From: Coxiellaceae bacterium UBA6002
GTDB lineage: Bacteria > Pseudomonadota > Gammaproteobacteria > UBA6002
DNA: 15,689 bases
Direction: 5' to 3'
Assembly (NCBI GenBank): GCA_002429595.1
Contig: DJAM01000037.1
Coordinates: 1-15,689 of the forward strand
The position numbers were made by a program, and so were the translations under genes. The stretch's first letter is position 1. Each line of letters begins with the position of its first letter. Under the pieces are notes generated by a model, which saw only the letters and a program-made list of their open reading frames with translations, made no database searches and was not told where the DNA came from. Positions 1 to 7,295 of the stretch are shown piece by piece.

Positions 1-99
1 GCGGGAACCCATCCATCCAGCTGCACCCATGATGGGTTCCCGCCTTCGCGGGAATGACAGCCAGCGAAAATGACAGCGAGCGCAGGAATGACAGCAAGT
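1..99. repeat. Dispersed palindromic repeat with AATGACAG units
   Basis: Positions 1-13 and 31-43 are perfect inverted copies (gcgggaacccatc / gatgggttcccgc). Overlapping them, 37-43 and 48-54 form a second perfect 7-bp stem (ttcccgc / gcgggaa) closed by CTTC. The octamer AATGACAG follows three times, at 53-60, 69-76 and 87-94, spaced 16 and 18 bases apart. It resembles the short GC-rich palindromic elements scattered between genes in many proteobacteria. The same core is seen again at 1152-1178 and, inverted, at 15580-15619. The left end of the element is cut by the window edge. Confidence 0.7.
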
Positions 100-179
100 T
101 AAGTACAGAGAAATTCGCCTTTTAAGGTTAATTTAAGTATATTCCTATAGAATCTTAATCTTTCCATAAAAAAACACTT

Positions 180-185
180 TATAAT
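180..185 (+). promoter_or_regulatory. Candidate -10 box for the 300-residue gene
   Basis: A consensus TATAAT lies 37 bases upstream of the ATG at 223, in very AT-rich DNA. No convincing -35 is present at 16-19 bases spacing; TTAATC at 155-160 is a poor match. The start itself has a purine-rich ribosome site, GAAGAG at 211-216, six bases before the ATG. Confidence 0.35.
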
Positions 186-222
186 TCCGCTTAATTTCCA
201 ACTATTTTACGAAGAGAACATC

Positions 223-1125
223 ATGCAAGAACCATTACGATCAAAACCCTCGGCAAAAGCAGCAGCTGTCAATCTCCACACTTTTCATCCAATGGACGTC
301 CCTGCAATACCTTTTACGCACTCTGATGAAGCAGCAATACTATATACGCAGATAGTTGATGTCACTATTGATTCAATACTCACACAACGTGGACTTCCCG
401 AAATTTCAGAAAGAAATCGTATCAGCTTAACAAAAAAGCTTCGTGATTTGCTTTATCTTGCAGGGTGCTTTCAATTTGCATCGATACAGCTGAAGCTAGA
501 TCTAAATGAATTGCAATTTCAAGTAATCAATTTTGAATTTGTAGACGAAGGAATGATATATTTTGAACAATACCATCTTGTAGCTGATTATTTCCATCGT
601 ATTTTAACCTGCCTTAATATAATGGAACTTCTCAGAACAAATGATAAACAGGGTAGAATGATTTTACAGCCAAAAGTTCTTTTAGAATGTTTTCAAGATG
701 AAGCAAAACAAAAAAGACTTTTCTTATTACAATATAACGTTTGTTTTGAAGTTATGAAAGCTGGAGTTTTAACTTTTGATCAACTATGGAACTCCAATGA
801 CAATGTCTTGGATAACTTAAAAATGGATGCTTGCTATATCTTAGTACTCAAAGGAAAAATTGGTCTTAATAGGCTTCCTTTCTTAACACCTCAGGAACAT
901 TTATTTTTAAACCATCCTACAATTGTGATGCTAATCCTTGAGGGTCGATTATTAGTAGATGACTGGCGTTGTGCTAATAGATCTCCAGCAACCCAGCTTG
1001 CTCGTTTAGTCGCACATGATCCTAGAACACATGAGTCGTTTGTAAAAGCCATTATAGATATAAGAGATCGTATTATAGATAAACACCTTAACCGTTCTGG
1101 CCTAGGCGGTGGTTTTAGACCTTAG
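223..1125 (+). CDS. Hypothetical protein with three 30-residue degenerate repeats
   Basis: I do not recognise this 300-residue protein. No signal peptide or clear membrane segment is visible. The N-terminal 35 residues look disordered (Ser/Lys/Ala/Pro-rich). Residues 36-165 are predicted mostly helical. Residues 171-261 contain three degenerate repeats of about 30 residues, each with a hydrophobic run ending in a glycine and then a hydrophobic turn: VMKAGVL, VLKGKIG, ILEGRLL. The glycines fall at 181, 211 and 241, exactly 30 apart. The tail is Gly/Arg-rich (GLGGGFRP). The ATG is supported by GAAGAG six bases upstream. The gene stands alone on the plus strand, convergent with the minus-strand block, with a hairpin at 1152-1178 between them. 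Among large repeat-protein genes, a secreted effector is plausible but unproven. Confidence 0.75.
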   Translation: MQEPLRSKPSAKAAAVNLHTFHPMDVPAIPFTHSDEAAILYTQIVDVTIDSILTQRGLPEISERNRISLTKKLRDLLYLAGCFQFASIQLKLDLNELQFQVINFEFVDEGMIYFEQYHLVADYFHRILTCLNIMELLRTNDKQGRMILQPKVLLECFQDEAKQKRLFLLQYNVCFEVMKAGVLTFDQLWNSNDNVLDNLKMDACYILVLKGKIGLNRLPFLTPQEHLFLNHPTIVMLILEGRLLVDDWRCANRSPATQLARLVAHDPRTHESFVKAIIDIRDRIIDKHLNRSGLGGGFRP

Positions 1126-1151
1126 TTGTCACTTTTAATTTAAGAGAAAAA

Positions 1152-1178
1152 TGTCATTCCCGCGAAACGGGAATGACA
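1152..1178 (-). terminator. Hairpin terminator for the minus-strand block
   Basis: TGTCATTCCCG (1152-1162) and CGGGAATGACA (1168-1178) form a perfect 11-bp stem around a CGAAA loop. Read on the minus strand the stem is followed by TTTTTCTC, so it works as a Rho-independent terminator for the hemerythrin/ankyrin transcripts. On the plus strand it is followed by A residues, so it would be weaker for the gene ending at 1125. The stem is a member of the AATGACAG repeat family seen at both window ends, so it is a repeat apparently used as a terminator. Confidence 0.6.
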
Positions 1179-1198
1179 AAAAGCTAAAAGATCCTAAA

Positions 1199-1642
1199 TC
1201 AAAAAGTTGTGTTATTATATTTTTGCTTATAATCGTACATTACCTTGCCAATTCTATCTAACTCTTCCTGATCAAGAATCTTTTTAACCTTAGGAAAAAG
1301 TTTATTCTCTTCATCTTTAGCATGATGCTCAACATCACTCTTAAAGTCTTTAAATTTATCTTCCCAAGCATCTTTGTCTTTTATTTCTGTAAATTCTTTG
1401 ATCGTCATTGACGCTTTTGTTTCTTCTTCAATCAAATGCTTAACGAGATCATTCACTTCTTTATATTGATAAAAAAGCGGATACCAAACTTGCTCTTCCA
1501 TATGCTCATGGACAGTTAGAAAATCACACAATTAAGCGAACAGCTGCTTTCTATTTTCAAACGTTCGATCTTTATTACTCACTTCAGTTAACGCTCTGCG
1601 GATTTTGTCGTGCTCACTCGTGATAAATAATATTGCATCCAT
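1199..1642 (-). pseudogene. Hemerythrin-like HHE-domain gene with one in-frame stop
   Basis: Hemerythrin HHE-domain proteins bind a di-iron centre through His and Glu/Asp residues on a four-helix bundle, and act in oxygen or nitric-oxide sensing or iron handling. An ATG at 1642 has an excellent ribosome site (AGGAGG at 1648-1653, five bases away). It opens a frame of 36 codons (MDAILFITSEHDKIRRAL...) that ends at TAA (1534-1532). The same frame then continues for 110 codons to TGA at 1199-1201. Across the stop the family pattern is unbroken: SEHDKIR, VHEHMEE, a His followed by EEE (KHLIEEE), and HHAKDEENKLFP. The intact product would be 147 residues, a usual size for a single-domain member. 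GAA, AAA or CAA to TAA would each be one substitution. The downstream piece could only start at TTG 1531 with no ribosome site and would lack the first helix and its His. It follows the ankyrin-like gene by 17 bases and may share its transcript. Confidence 0.75.
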
Positions 1643-1659
1643 AACACCCTCCTAATTTT

Positions 1660-3255
1660 TTATGGTTTGGGACCACCTTCTTGTTCTGATGGTTTGGACT
1701 CTTTTACATCCTCAGAGTCTTTAGTCTCTGTGACTTTTCTTGGCTCACTAAACTTAAATGCGACTTTACCGCCTGATTTTTCTAAATGTTGTTGATGTGC
1801 ATCTGATAATTTTTGTTGAAGATCGGCTGCTTCAGCGTCGGTTAGTGCTACAACATAGGAAGCGATATGCTGCACAATCTCATCAGGAAGAAAGTGCACT
1901 GGTTGTTCACTTCGTATTAACCAATGTCTAAGCTCAGGACTATTCCAAGCTAATGCCTGATTGTAATTTAAGTCATACTGTTTCATGAACTTATTTAATA
2001 ATGATGATTTTCTTTCTAAATATTTTAGTTCTAACCCGTTATTTAGTTCATGTGCTTTAGTGATAAACAACTTTCGCAGCTCAGGATCATCTATGAAAGA
2101 AGCCGTTCTTAAAACATTTTCTTCATTACCATTGATGAAACCTTGTTTCGTCAGTGCAGCAATTATTTTGGAACGAAATTGTGGGTCGCGTTCTAATACT
2201 TTATTAATATCATGCGAACATAAGTTTAGTACTGCAATTTGACCTTCTTCTGCTGCGTTTAAAATATAATCACTATCTAAAGAAAATGGCGGATTTGAAC
2301 TGCCGGCATACGCTTGTAACATGATTACCACTCGAATATCTCCTTTTCGAGCAGCATATTCAGCAGCAAAATTGAGTATCTCTTTTCGTTTCTCTGGAAC
2401 CTTTCTCAATAAATAGTCTATTAAATCCAGATGGCCCCCATAACCTGCTCCTTGTGCGGCCCACAACAATTGATCTTTCTTTTTCATATACTCTGTCATG
2501 AGGGCCTTATTATGACCGGCATAAGCACCCATAATTAACCAATTAGTTTTCTTACCTAATTCAGCGTCTAACGGAATCTTGAATGAGGTTAACAGCGATC
2601 CTTTATCATTTTTCTGAGCAGCCGCAACGATAGCCGATACTAGTAAAGTTTGACTAGCTCCGCTTTCTAATAATTGTTTAAATAAAGTTGGATTATCAAT
2701 CATTCCAGCCCCTAATAAGAACACACCGCCTGCTGGGCCTCTCTCTGATAATGGGAGTCTCAATGGATTCATTTTTTTATTTATAGCGGCAGCTTCATTA
2801 TTTAGCTCATCATACAATTCTCGATTGGAAGACCCTGCAGCCCCTGAAATAGCCCAAAACACATCGCCACCTCTTTGCTTTAACCAGTCTACAAGTTCAC
2901 GATCACCATTTTGACCTGCACCGTACATCGCATAATTAAGCATGGCACCATCGGCTAATAATTTTTTAACTAAGTTTCTATGGCCACCGGCCGCAGCCCC
3001 AACAATTGCCCAATTGACATTCCCATTCCATCTTTTGCGTAGGTAATCAACAGCCGCTATAGCTTTTGGAGTTCCTTCTTTGGCCAATAAATACATCGCA
3101 TTGTATCGACCATAACTTGAATCAGTGGAAGTTTGCTTCCAGATTTCATTAATTTTTCTCTCATTTTCTTCATTTATAGTGCCATCATTGCGATATAAGT
3201 CTTTAGCATATCTACAGATCATCTCGACTACATTGGGTTCAGCTGGTTGTTGCAT
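1660..3255 (-). CDS. Ankyrin-like repeat protein with C-terminal F-box-like motif (copy 1)
   Basis: This 531-residue protein is built from short ankyrin-like units of the form W/Y-A-x-x-G-A-x-x-G-x(3)-L. They begin at residues 82, 108 and 134 and again at 239 and 265, an exact 26-residue period. Canonical ankyrin repeats are 33 residues, so these units appear to lack the beta-hairpin tip. Residues 456-469 read LPDEIVQHIASYVV, close to the start of an F-box (LPxEhhxxIhxYh). The last 35 residues are charged and Glu/Lys/Ser-rich, ending GPKP, with no signal peptide. In some Legionella and poxvirus proteins an F-box joined to ankyrin repeats recruits host SCF ubiquitin ligase, and that role is inferred here. 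The ATG has GGAG five bases upstream. It is a tandem duplicate of the next gene upstream (3324-4832), sharing start context and promoter region. Likely a host-directed effector; target unknown. Confidence 0.8.
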   Translation of the reverse strand: MQQPAEPNVVEMICRYAKDLYRNDGTINEENERKINEIWKQTSTDSSYGRYNAMYLLAKEGTPKAIAAVDYLRKRWNGNVNWAIVGAAAGGHRNLVKKLLADGAMLNYAMYGAGQNGDRELVDWLKQRGGDVFWAISGAAGSSNRELYDELNNEAAAINKKMNPLRLPLSERGPAGGVFLLGAGMIDNPTLFKQLLESGASQTLLVSAIVAAAQKNDKGSLLTSFKIPLDAELGKKTNWLIMGAYAGHNKALMTEYMKKKDQLLWAAQGAGYGGHLDLIDYLLRKVPEKRKEILNFAAEYAARKGDIRVVIMLQAYAGSSNPPFSLDSDYILNAAEEGQIAVLNLCSHDINKVLERDPQFRSKIIAALTKQGFINGNEENVLRTASFIDDPELRKLFITKAHELNNGLELKYLERKSSLLNKFMKQYDLNYNQALAWNSPELRHWLIRSEQPVHFLPDEIVQHIASYVVALTDAEAADLQQKLSDAHQQHLEKSGGKVAFKFSEPRKVTETKDSEDVKESKPSEQEGGPKP

Positions 3256-3310
3256 ACAAGCTCCAAGGGTACTTATTAATATCTAAATTATAGTTTATGC
3301 AAGGAGCTTG
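3244..3310 (-). promoter_or_regulatory. Duplicated leader with TATAAT and a ribosome-site inverted repeat
   Basis: On the minus strand this 5' region has a consensus TATAAT (complement of 3287-3292) about 32 bases before the ATG and GGAG (complement of 3261-3264) five bases before it. Bases 3244-3268 and 3279-3297 are identical to the leader of the neighbouring paralogue (4821-4845 and 4858-4876), so the duplication included the control region. CAAGCTCC at 3257-3264 and GGAGCTTG at 3303-3310 are an 8-bp inverted repeat that includes the ribosome site. A read-through transcript from the upstream copy would carry both arms and could hide the site. A transcript starting at the local -10 would carry only one. 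No good -35 is visible. Confidence 0.45.
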
Positions 3311-3323
3311 AATTTGATGGTGC

Positions 3324-4832
3324 TTATGGTTTAGGACCACTCTCTTCTTGTTCAGGTGGCTCGGGCTCCTTCTCATCTGTAGTTTTACCTGATCCACTAA
3401 ATTTCAAAGTCAGTGCCGCAGATTCTTTCGCGTGCTTTAACTTTTCCACTAATTCGTTAACTTCAAATTCAGTTAATGGCACCACGTAGGAAGCGATATG
3501 TTTCACAACATCATAAGGTACATTTGCAGCTAGTCCTCTTGGTAGTAACAATGTCCTAATTTCAGGACGATTCCAGGCTAAGGCTTGATTATAATTGAGA
3601 GAATATTTTTTCATAAAATTATTTAATAAGGTCGCTTTTCTAAAAAGAAATTTTGGATTTAATTCCTTGTTTTTCTCATGCGCCGCTGTAACAAACATTT
3701 CTCGTAGTTGATCATCATTTATAAAAGACGCCACTCGTAATGTATCGTCTACATTGCCATTGATAAAGCCTCCTTTTTCTAGGTTGGCAATTATAACAGG
3801 ACGAACCTCCTTTCCATATTTTAGAACGGCCACATGACATTCGTTAAGTATTTGAATGTTGCCACCTGCAGCTGCTCGATCCAAGAAACCATCATCTAAA
3901 CGCTCAGGATAAGGGCATGCATGCGCACCCCTAGCCCAAAGTAAATGTACTAAACTTGCATGACCATTTAGAGCAGCAGAATTTGCTGCAGAATTTAATA
4001 TTTTCTGTTTTCTCTCTGGTAATTTCCTTATAAGGAACTCTATTAGATTGAGGTGACCTCCATACCCTGCTCCTTCTGCTGCCCATAGTACTTGTGAATC
4101 TCTTCTCATATATTGTTTTCTAAGCGCATCTTGATGACCAGCAAAAGCTCCCATAATCACCCAATCTGTTTTAGTAGCTAATCCCCGTTCAAGCTCTCTA
4201 TTTAATAAATTCGCCAAGAATTTTGTATCGCTGACTTGTGCAGCTGCAAGAATAGTCTGCACTAGTAACGTTTGACTGGCTCCGCTATCCATTAATTGAT
4301 GGAATAAAACAGGGTTATCAACCAATGAGCCGCCTAATAAAAAGTCGCCTCCTCCTGGTGATCGGCTTTTGTTAATGCGTTCAGCTTCATTATTTAGCAC
4401 ATTATAGAGTTCTCGATTATCTGAACCCGCAGCACCAGAGACGGCCCAGAACACATCGCCCCCTCTTGCTTTTAACCAATTGACTAAATCTCGATCACCT
4501 CTTTGGCCGGCGCCATACATAGCATAATTGAGCATTGCACCATATTTTAATAACTTTCTGACCAGCCTAAAGTTACCCGCTGCTGCCGCCCCCATGATGG
4601 CCCAGTTGACATTAGCGCCGTAACGTTTACACAAAAAGTCCATAGCCTGTACAGATTCCTCTGTTCCTTCTTTGGCCAACAAATAAGTAGCAGGGTAGCG
4701 CCCGTAGGTGCAATCAACTGAAGTGTTTTGGAACATCTGGGATAATGCTGCTTCATCTCGTTCTTTAGCAAATCGACAGATCATTACAGTCACATTTTCT
4801 TCTGGTTGTTGCGATTCTGTTGGTTGTTGCAT
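3324..4832 (-). CDS. Ankyrin-like repeat protein with C-terminal F-box-like motif (copy 2)
   Basis: This 502-residue paralogue of the 1660-3255 product can be aligned end to end with it. Nearly identical blocks include LNYAMYGAGQ, RGGDVFW, NRELY, SGASQTLLV, GAGYGGHL and LNYNQALAWN. The 26-residue ankyrin-like units start at residues 77, 103 and 129, then 224 and 250. A fuller ankyrin-type unit follows at about 284-304 (SAALNGHASLVHLLWARGA). The C-terminal motif at 438-451 is VPYDVVKHIASYVV, so the F-box-like L-P of copy 1 is V-P here and the acidic residue is shifted. The tail is Glu/Pro-rich and ends GPKP, like copy 1. No signal peptide or membrane segment is seen. The first 30 residues differ most between copies. 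The ATG has GGAG (complement of 4838-4841) five bases upstream. It is divergent from the Sel1-like gene at 4956, and 68 bases separate it from copy 1. Probable effector that may bind a host ubiquitin ligase; partner unknown. Confidence 0.8.
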   Translation of the reverse strand: MQQPTESQQPEENVTVMICRFAKERDEAALSQMFQNTSVDCTYGRYPATYLLAKEGTEESVQAMDFLCKRYGANVNWAIMGAAAAGNFRLVRKLLKYGAMLNYAMYGAGQRGDRDLVNWLKARGGDVFWAVSGAAGSDNRELYNVLNNEAERINKSRSPGGGDFLLGGSLVDNPVLFHQLMDSGASQTLLVQTILAAAQVSDTKFLANLLNRELERGLATKTDWVIMGAFAGHQDALRKQYMRRDSQVLWAAEGAGYGGHLNLIEFLIRKLPERKQKILNSAANSAALNGHASLVHLLWARGAHACPYPERLDDGFLDRAAAGGNIQILNECHVAVLKYGKEVRPVIIANLEKGGFINGNVDDTLRVASFINDDQLREMFVTAAHEKNKELNPKFLFRKATLLNNFMKKYSLNYNQALAWNRPEIRTLLLPRGLAANVPYDVVKHIASYVVPLTEFEVNELVEKLKHAKESAALTLKFSGSGKTTDEKEPEPPEQEESGPKP

Positions 4833-4876
4833 ACAAGCTCCAAGGAGTACTTAAATGATATCTAAATTATAGTTTA
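4821..4876 (-). promoter_or_regulatory. Promoter/leader of copy 2, shared with copy 1
   Basis: On the minus strand, TATAAT (complement of 4866-4871) lies about 34 bases before the ATG and GGAG (complement of 4838-4841) five bases before it. Two blocks, 4821-4845 (25 bases) and 4858-4876 (19 bases), are identical to the leader of copy 1. This conservation across diverged coding sequences suggests either a recent duplication edge or selection on the control region. No matching -35 is seen at standard spacing. Confidence 0.45.
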
Positions 4877-4894
4877 CTCATTTTTCATGCATAT

Positions 4895-4923
4895 TTGACA
4901 ATACTGCGATTACCTGAAAAAAT
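4895..4923 (+). promoter_or_regulatory. Candidate promoter of the Sel1-like operon
   Basis: A perfect TTGACA at 4895-4900 is followed, after 17 bases, by AAAAAT at 4918-4923, a 4-of-6 match to the -10 consensus. Transcription would start about 25 bases before the ATG at 4956. It lies back-to-back with the promoter of the ankyrin-like gene, whose -10 is at 4866-4871, so the two may be co-regulated. Confidence 0.4.
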
Positions 4924-4955
4924 GCCGATCTTCCATTAATATCTCGGAGAAAAAA

Positions 4956-6173
4956 ATGCAAGCTTATCAGAGAGCTAGAGAATTATGCTTTGGCGAAAAT
5001 AATACCGAAAATACTGACGGTCCTACTCAAGCTTTGGCAATCTTAAAGGGCTTGTTAAATTCTACTGAAAATGACGTTGCCGCTAAAGCAGCTTACTTAA
5101 TCGCGGTGATTCACTTCACCGCCCCCGTTGAAGATGAAGATTTTTTAAGCCCTTGGGCACGCAGATTAGGACCAGCTACTCCTACAGAAACAGAGAAATT
5201 TAATGAGGGTCTACTGCATTTACGCAAAGCGCATGAATCTGGTTTAGAAGAGGCTACAGTTTTATTAGCACAACTGTATGTTAAAGGGGCGACAAGAGAG
5301 CATGAAGCGAAAATTGAAATATGCTTGGATGGTGAAAAAGTAGGTAAATTAGTTAACATCGGCGATTTTCGTCCAAGTAGAAGTTTCGCTTTCCACCTTT
5401 TACAACCATTGGGCGAAACAAATAAAGCGGCTGCGAAAGTGCTTGGCGATTTTGCTATGGACTTCTTTAGGTTTCTTAATAATCCTGGTTGGTGCGAAAA
5501 ATATAATTTTCAACTACTACTTGAGCAAGAAAAGCAATATGGAATGATTTGCACTGAAGATGATCTACGAATGCTCCATCAAAAAGAACAAGTGGTAAAT
5601 GCTTTAGCACAAAAACGACAATCTAGCGATGACGATTTTCAATTAGATGCAGAAGGCATTGCTAGTGTCTTCAATTTATTTAAAGATCCAAAAAATGAAA
5701 ATGCACTAGAATCACTGATGTTCTTTATGTTGGCTGCAAGTGGCTCTGATCCTCAAATCGCAAAATTTGCTCCTACCCCTCCGAAATTAGCCATGTATGA
5801 GAAAAAAATCTGGGAATTGCGAGTACTAGGCTGTAAAAATGCCATTCGCTGGGCACAGAATGCTCTGGATATGGATTGCGATGTGGATTTTAGTGACAAA
5901 GATTTAGCACTCTTTAAAAAACTAATGTTAGCTTATGCAGAACATCGTGCTGCCGGTAAGACGGCAGAATTTGCTAGTCTGTATTTGAATGAACTTCTCC
6001 AGGAACGACCAATGCCGCTCGGCTGCGGTTGTCATGTCGATTCAGTTTCAACTGATTTTTTTGCTAGAAAACCTCCCGCTGCAGCAGGTGTTCCAACACC
6101 AGCAGCTGTTAGAGGACGATCAGACTCGGATCCAGAGAGTCGATTTTCGCCGCCAGGATCACCTAGCCCTTAG
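4956..6173 (+). CDS. Sel1/TPR-like helical repeat protein
   Basis: This 405-residue protein is largely helical. Residues 83-111 (EGLLHLRKAHESG then EATVLLAQLYVKG) match the Sel1-like repeat pattern: a pair of helices with Ala/Leu positions and a Gly after the Tyr. Residues 24-55 and 245-262 look like weaker helical-hairpin units. Sel1-like repeats mediate protein-protein contacts, and in Legionella such proteins are often host-interaction factors. Residues 350-405 form a disordered Pro/Ser/Ala/Arg-rich tail that begins with a Cys-Gly-Cys-His cluster at 357-360. No signal peptide or membrane segment is visible. The start is supported by CGGAGA at 4945-4950, six bases before the ATG, and by a TTGACA promoter upstream. 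It is followed within about 25 bases by the next plus-strand gene and is probably co-transcribed with it. Enzymatic function: none seen. Confidence 0.75.
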   Translation: MQAYQRARELCFGENNTENTDGPTQALAILKGLLNSTENDVAAKAAYLIAVIHFTAPVEDEDFLSPWARRLGPATPTETEKFNEGLLHLRKAHESGLEEATVLLAQLYVKGATREHEAKIEICLDGEKVGKLVNIGDFRPSRSFAFHLLQPLGETNKAAAKVLGDFAMDFFRFLNNPGWCEKYNFQLLLEQEKQYGMICTEDDLRMLHQKEQVVNALAQKRQSSDDDFQLDAEGIASVFNLFKDPKNENALESLMFFMLAASGSDPQIAKFAPTPPKLAMYEKKIWELRVLGCKNAIRWAQNALDMDCDVDFSDKDLALFKKLMLAYAEHRAAGKTAEFASLYLNELLQERPMPLGCGCHVDSVSTDFFARKPPAAAGVPTPAAVRGRSDSDPESRFSPPGSPSP

Positions 6174-6197
6174 AATATTTTTTTAGTGACACACCTT

Positions 6198-7181
6198 ATG
6201 AAGCCACTTGAAACAGTTGCTAAATTCATGAATTCCGTGGGCCTTTTGAGAGTACTGATTGTCAAGTTGCTCGAAGGTCTTCGGAATTATGCTTATCAGA
6301 AATTTATGGGGTTTGATGAAGAACAACAATTTTTGGATCGTATCATTTTTCCAATTCAAAATGATCTGAAATTACTTCGAAAGGAAATTCAAGATAAACA
6401 CTTAACGGCTGAGGATTTGGATCAAGCGATTAGCGAAGCAGTTTTAAGTGAAACGGAATTAGGAAATAGTCTTTTGCAAGGTACAAATACTTATAGATTG
6501 TTAAACAATATTCAAACCGAACTAAGTGATGTCTTAAACGTCGAAAATTTGGAGCAATTAACTGAGCGCGATTTTTCAAATCGACTGAAAAAAGGCTTAC
6601 AGAATATTCGTAAAAGTTCTCCCGATTTGTTAACGCAGGAAAATATTTCTGGAGCTTTCAATTTTATTCGTGAAAAAGCAGTTAAGAATGAAGCTTTCAA
6701 AAAGTTTGACTACGAAAGCTTGATTGCCAGCAGCAGTGAATCACCCGAAAAAAAGCCAGAAGAAGATCCATATCTTGCCTATTTAAATTACAAGCCTGTG
6801 CCACCTAGCAAATTCGACCCTGCTATACATCGATTTCCAGATAGGAAACCTGCAGCTCCATTATCGGAATCAGATAATCAAGACCCGAGCCTTCCTCCAA
6901 GGAGGACTTCTTATGAGAAGATGCTTGATGACTTAAAACTTTATAAAGTTGAGTCACCTACAATAACATCCAAGCTCTATAAAAAAATTCAAGATGACAT
7001 GGATGAACAAGTCGCGAAATTGCAAGACGCTTTGGCAGCGCCGAAAACTAAACTGGTAACTGATGAGCCGAAGTTATTAAATGCAGATGACCCAACGATT
7101 CCGAAATTTTCGCTTGGAAATCAAACTGGACTGCAACCGGTTGCTGAAATTGAGCAGCAACTTCCTTATGCTAGGCTTTGA
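6198..7181 (+). CDS. Hypothetical helical protein with disordered Pro-rich tail
   Basis: I do not recognise a named family. An ATG at 6198 gives 327 residues. A GTG at 6186 would add four (331). Neither has a visible ribosome site, so translation is probably coupled to the Sel1-like gene ending at 6173. Residue numbers below use the GTG start. Residues 15-33 are hydrophobic/amphipathic (MNSVGLLRVLIVKLL) and could contact a membrane. Residues 45-170 are helical and charged. Residues 180-240 are Ser/Pro/Glu-rich and probably disordered, with several Tyr residues (DPYLAYLNYKP, RRTSYEKML). Residues 243-285 are helical again. Residues 60-167 appear distantly similar to residues 140-245 of the 354-residue membrane protein at 12154-13218. 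Both share an IS-x-AVL block and a TY, and a gapless 51-residue step leads from the TY to an N-x(3)-A-x-x-F block. Possible effector or partner of the neighbouring scaffold proteins. Confidence 0.7.
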   Translation: MKPLETVAKFMNSVGLLRVLIVKLLEGLRNYAYQKFMGFDEEQQFLDRIIFPIQNDLKLLRKEIQDKHLTAEDLDQAISEAVLSETELGNSLLQGTNTYRLLNNIQTELSDVLNVENLEQLTERDFSNRLKKGLQNIRKSSPDLLTQENISGAFNFIREKAVKNEAFKKFDYESLIASSSESPEKKPEEDPYLAYLNYKPVPPSKFDPAIHRFPDRKPAAPLSESDNQDPSLPPRRTSYEKMLDDLKLYKVESPTITSKLYKKIQDDMDEQVAKLQDALAAPKTKLVTDEPKLLNADDPTIPKFSLGNQTGLQPVAEIEQQLPYARL

Positions 7182-7192
7182 GTTCTTTTTGA

Positions 7193-7289
7193 AACACCCT
7201 CACCCTAACCCTCTCCCGCAAGCGGGAGAGGGGATAATTGCTTATTTTTCCCTCTCCCGCTTGCGGGAGAGGGTTAGGGTGAGGGTGTT
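7193..7289. repeat. Perfect 40-bp inverted repeat with nested hairpins
   Basis: Bases 7193-7232 and 7250-7289 are perfect reverse complements separated by a 17-base AT-rich spacer. Each arm contains its own 11-bp hairpin (CCCTCTCCCGC, 7209-7219, with 7222-7232; and 7250-7260 with 7263-7273), so it can form either one long stem or two short ones. The CACCCTAACCCTCTCCCGC core is a widespread intergenic repeat in proteobacteria. It lies exactly between two convergent genes, 11 bases after one stop codon and 6 bases beyond the other, and probably acts as a bidirectional transcription barrier. There is no classical U-run directly after the long stem. Confidence 0.85.
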
Positions 7290-7295
7290 CGAAAA

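Noticed and set aside
1199..1531. Hemerythrin fragment as an independent 110-residue gene starting at TTG 1531
   Set aside because: There is no ribosome site before the TTG, and the well-initiated upstream frame contains the missing first helix and His, so it is part of a broken gene.
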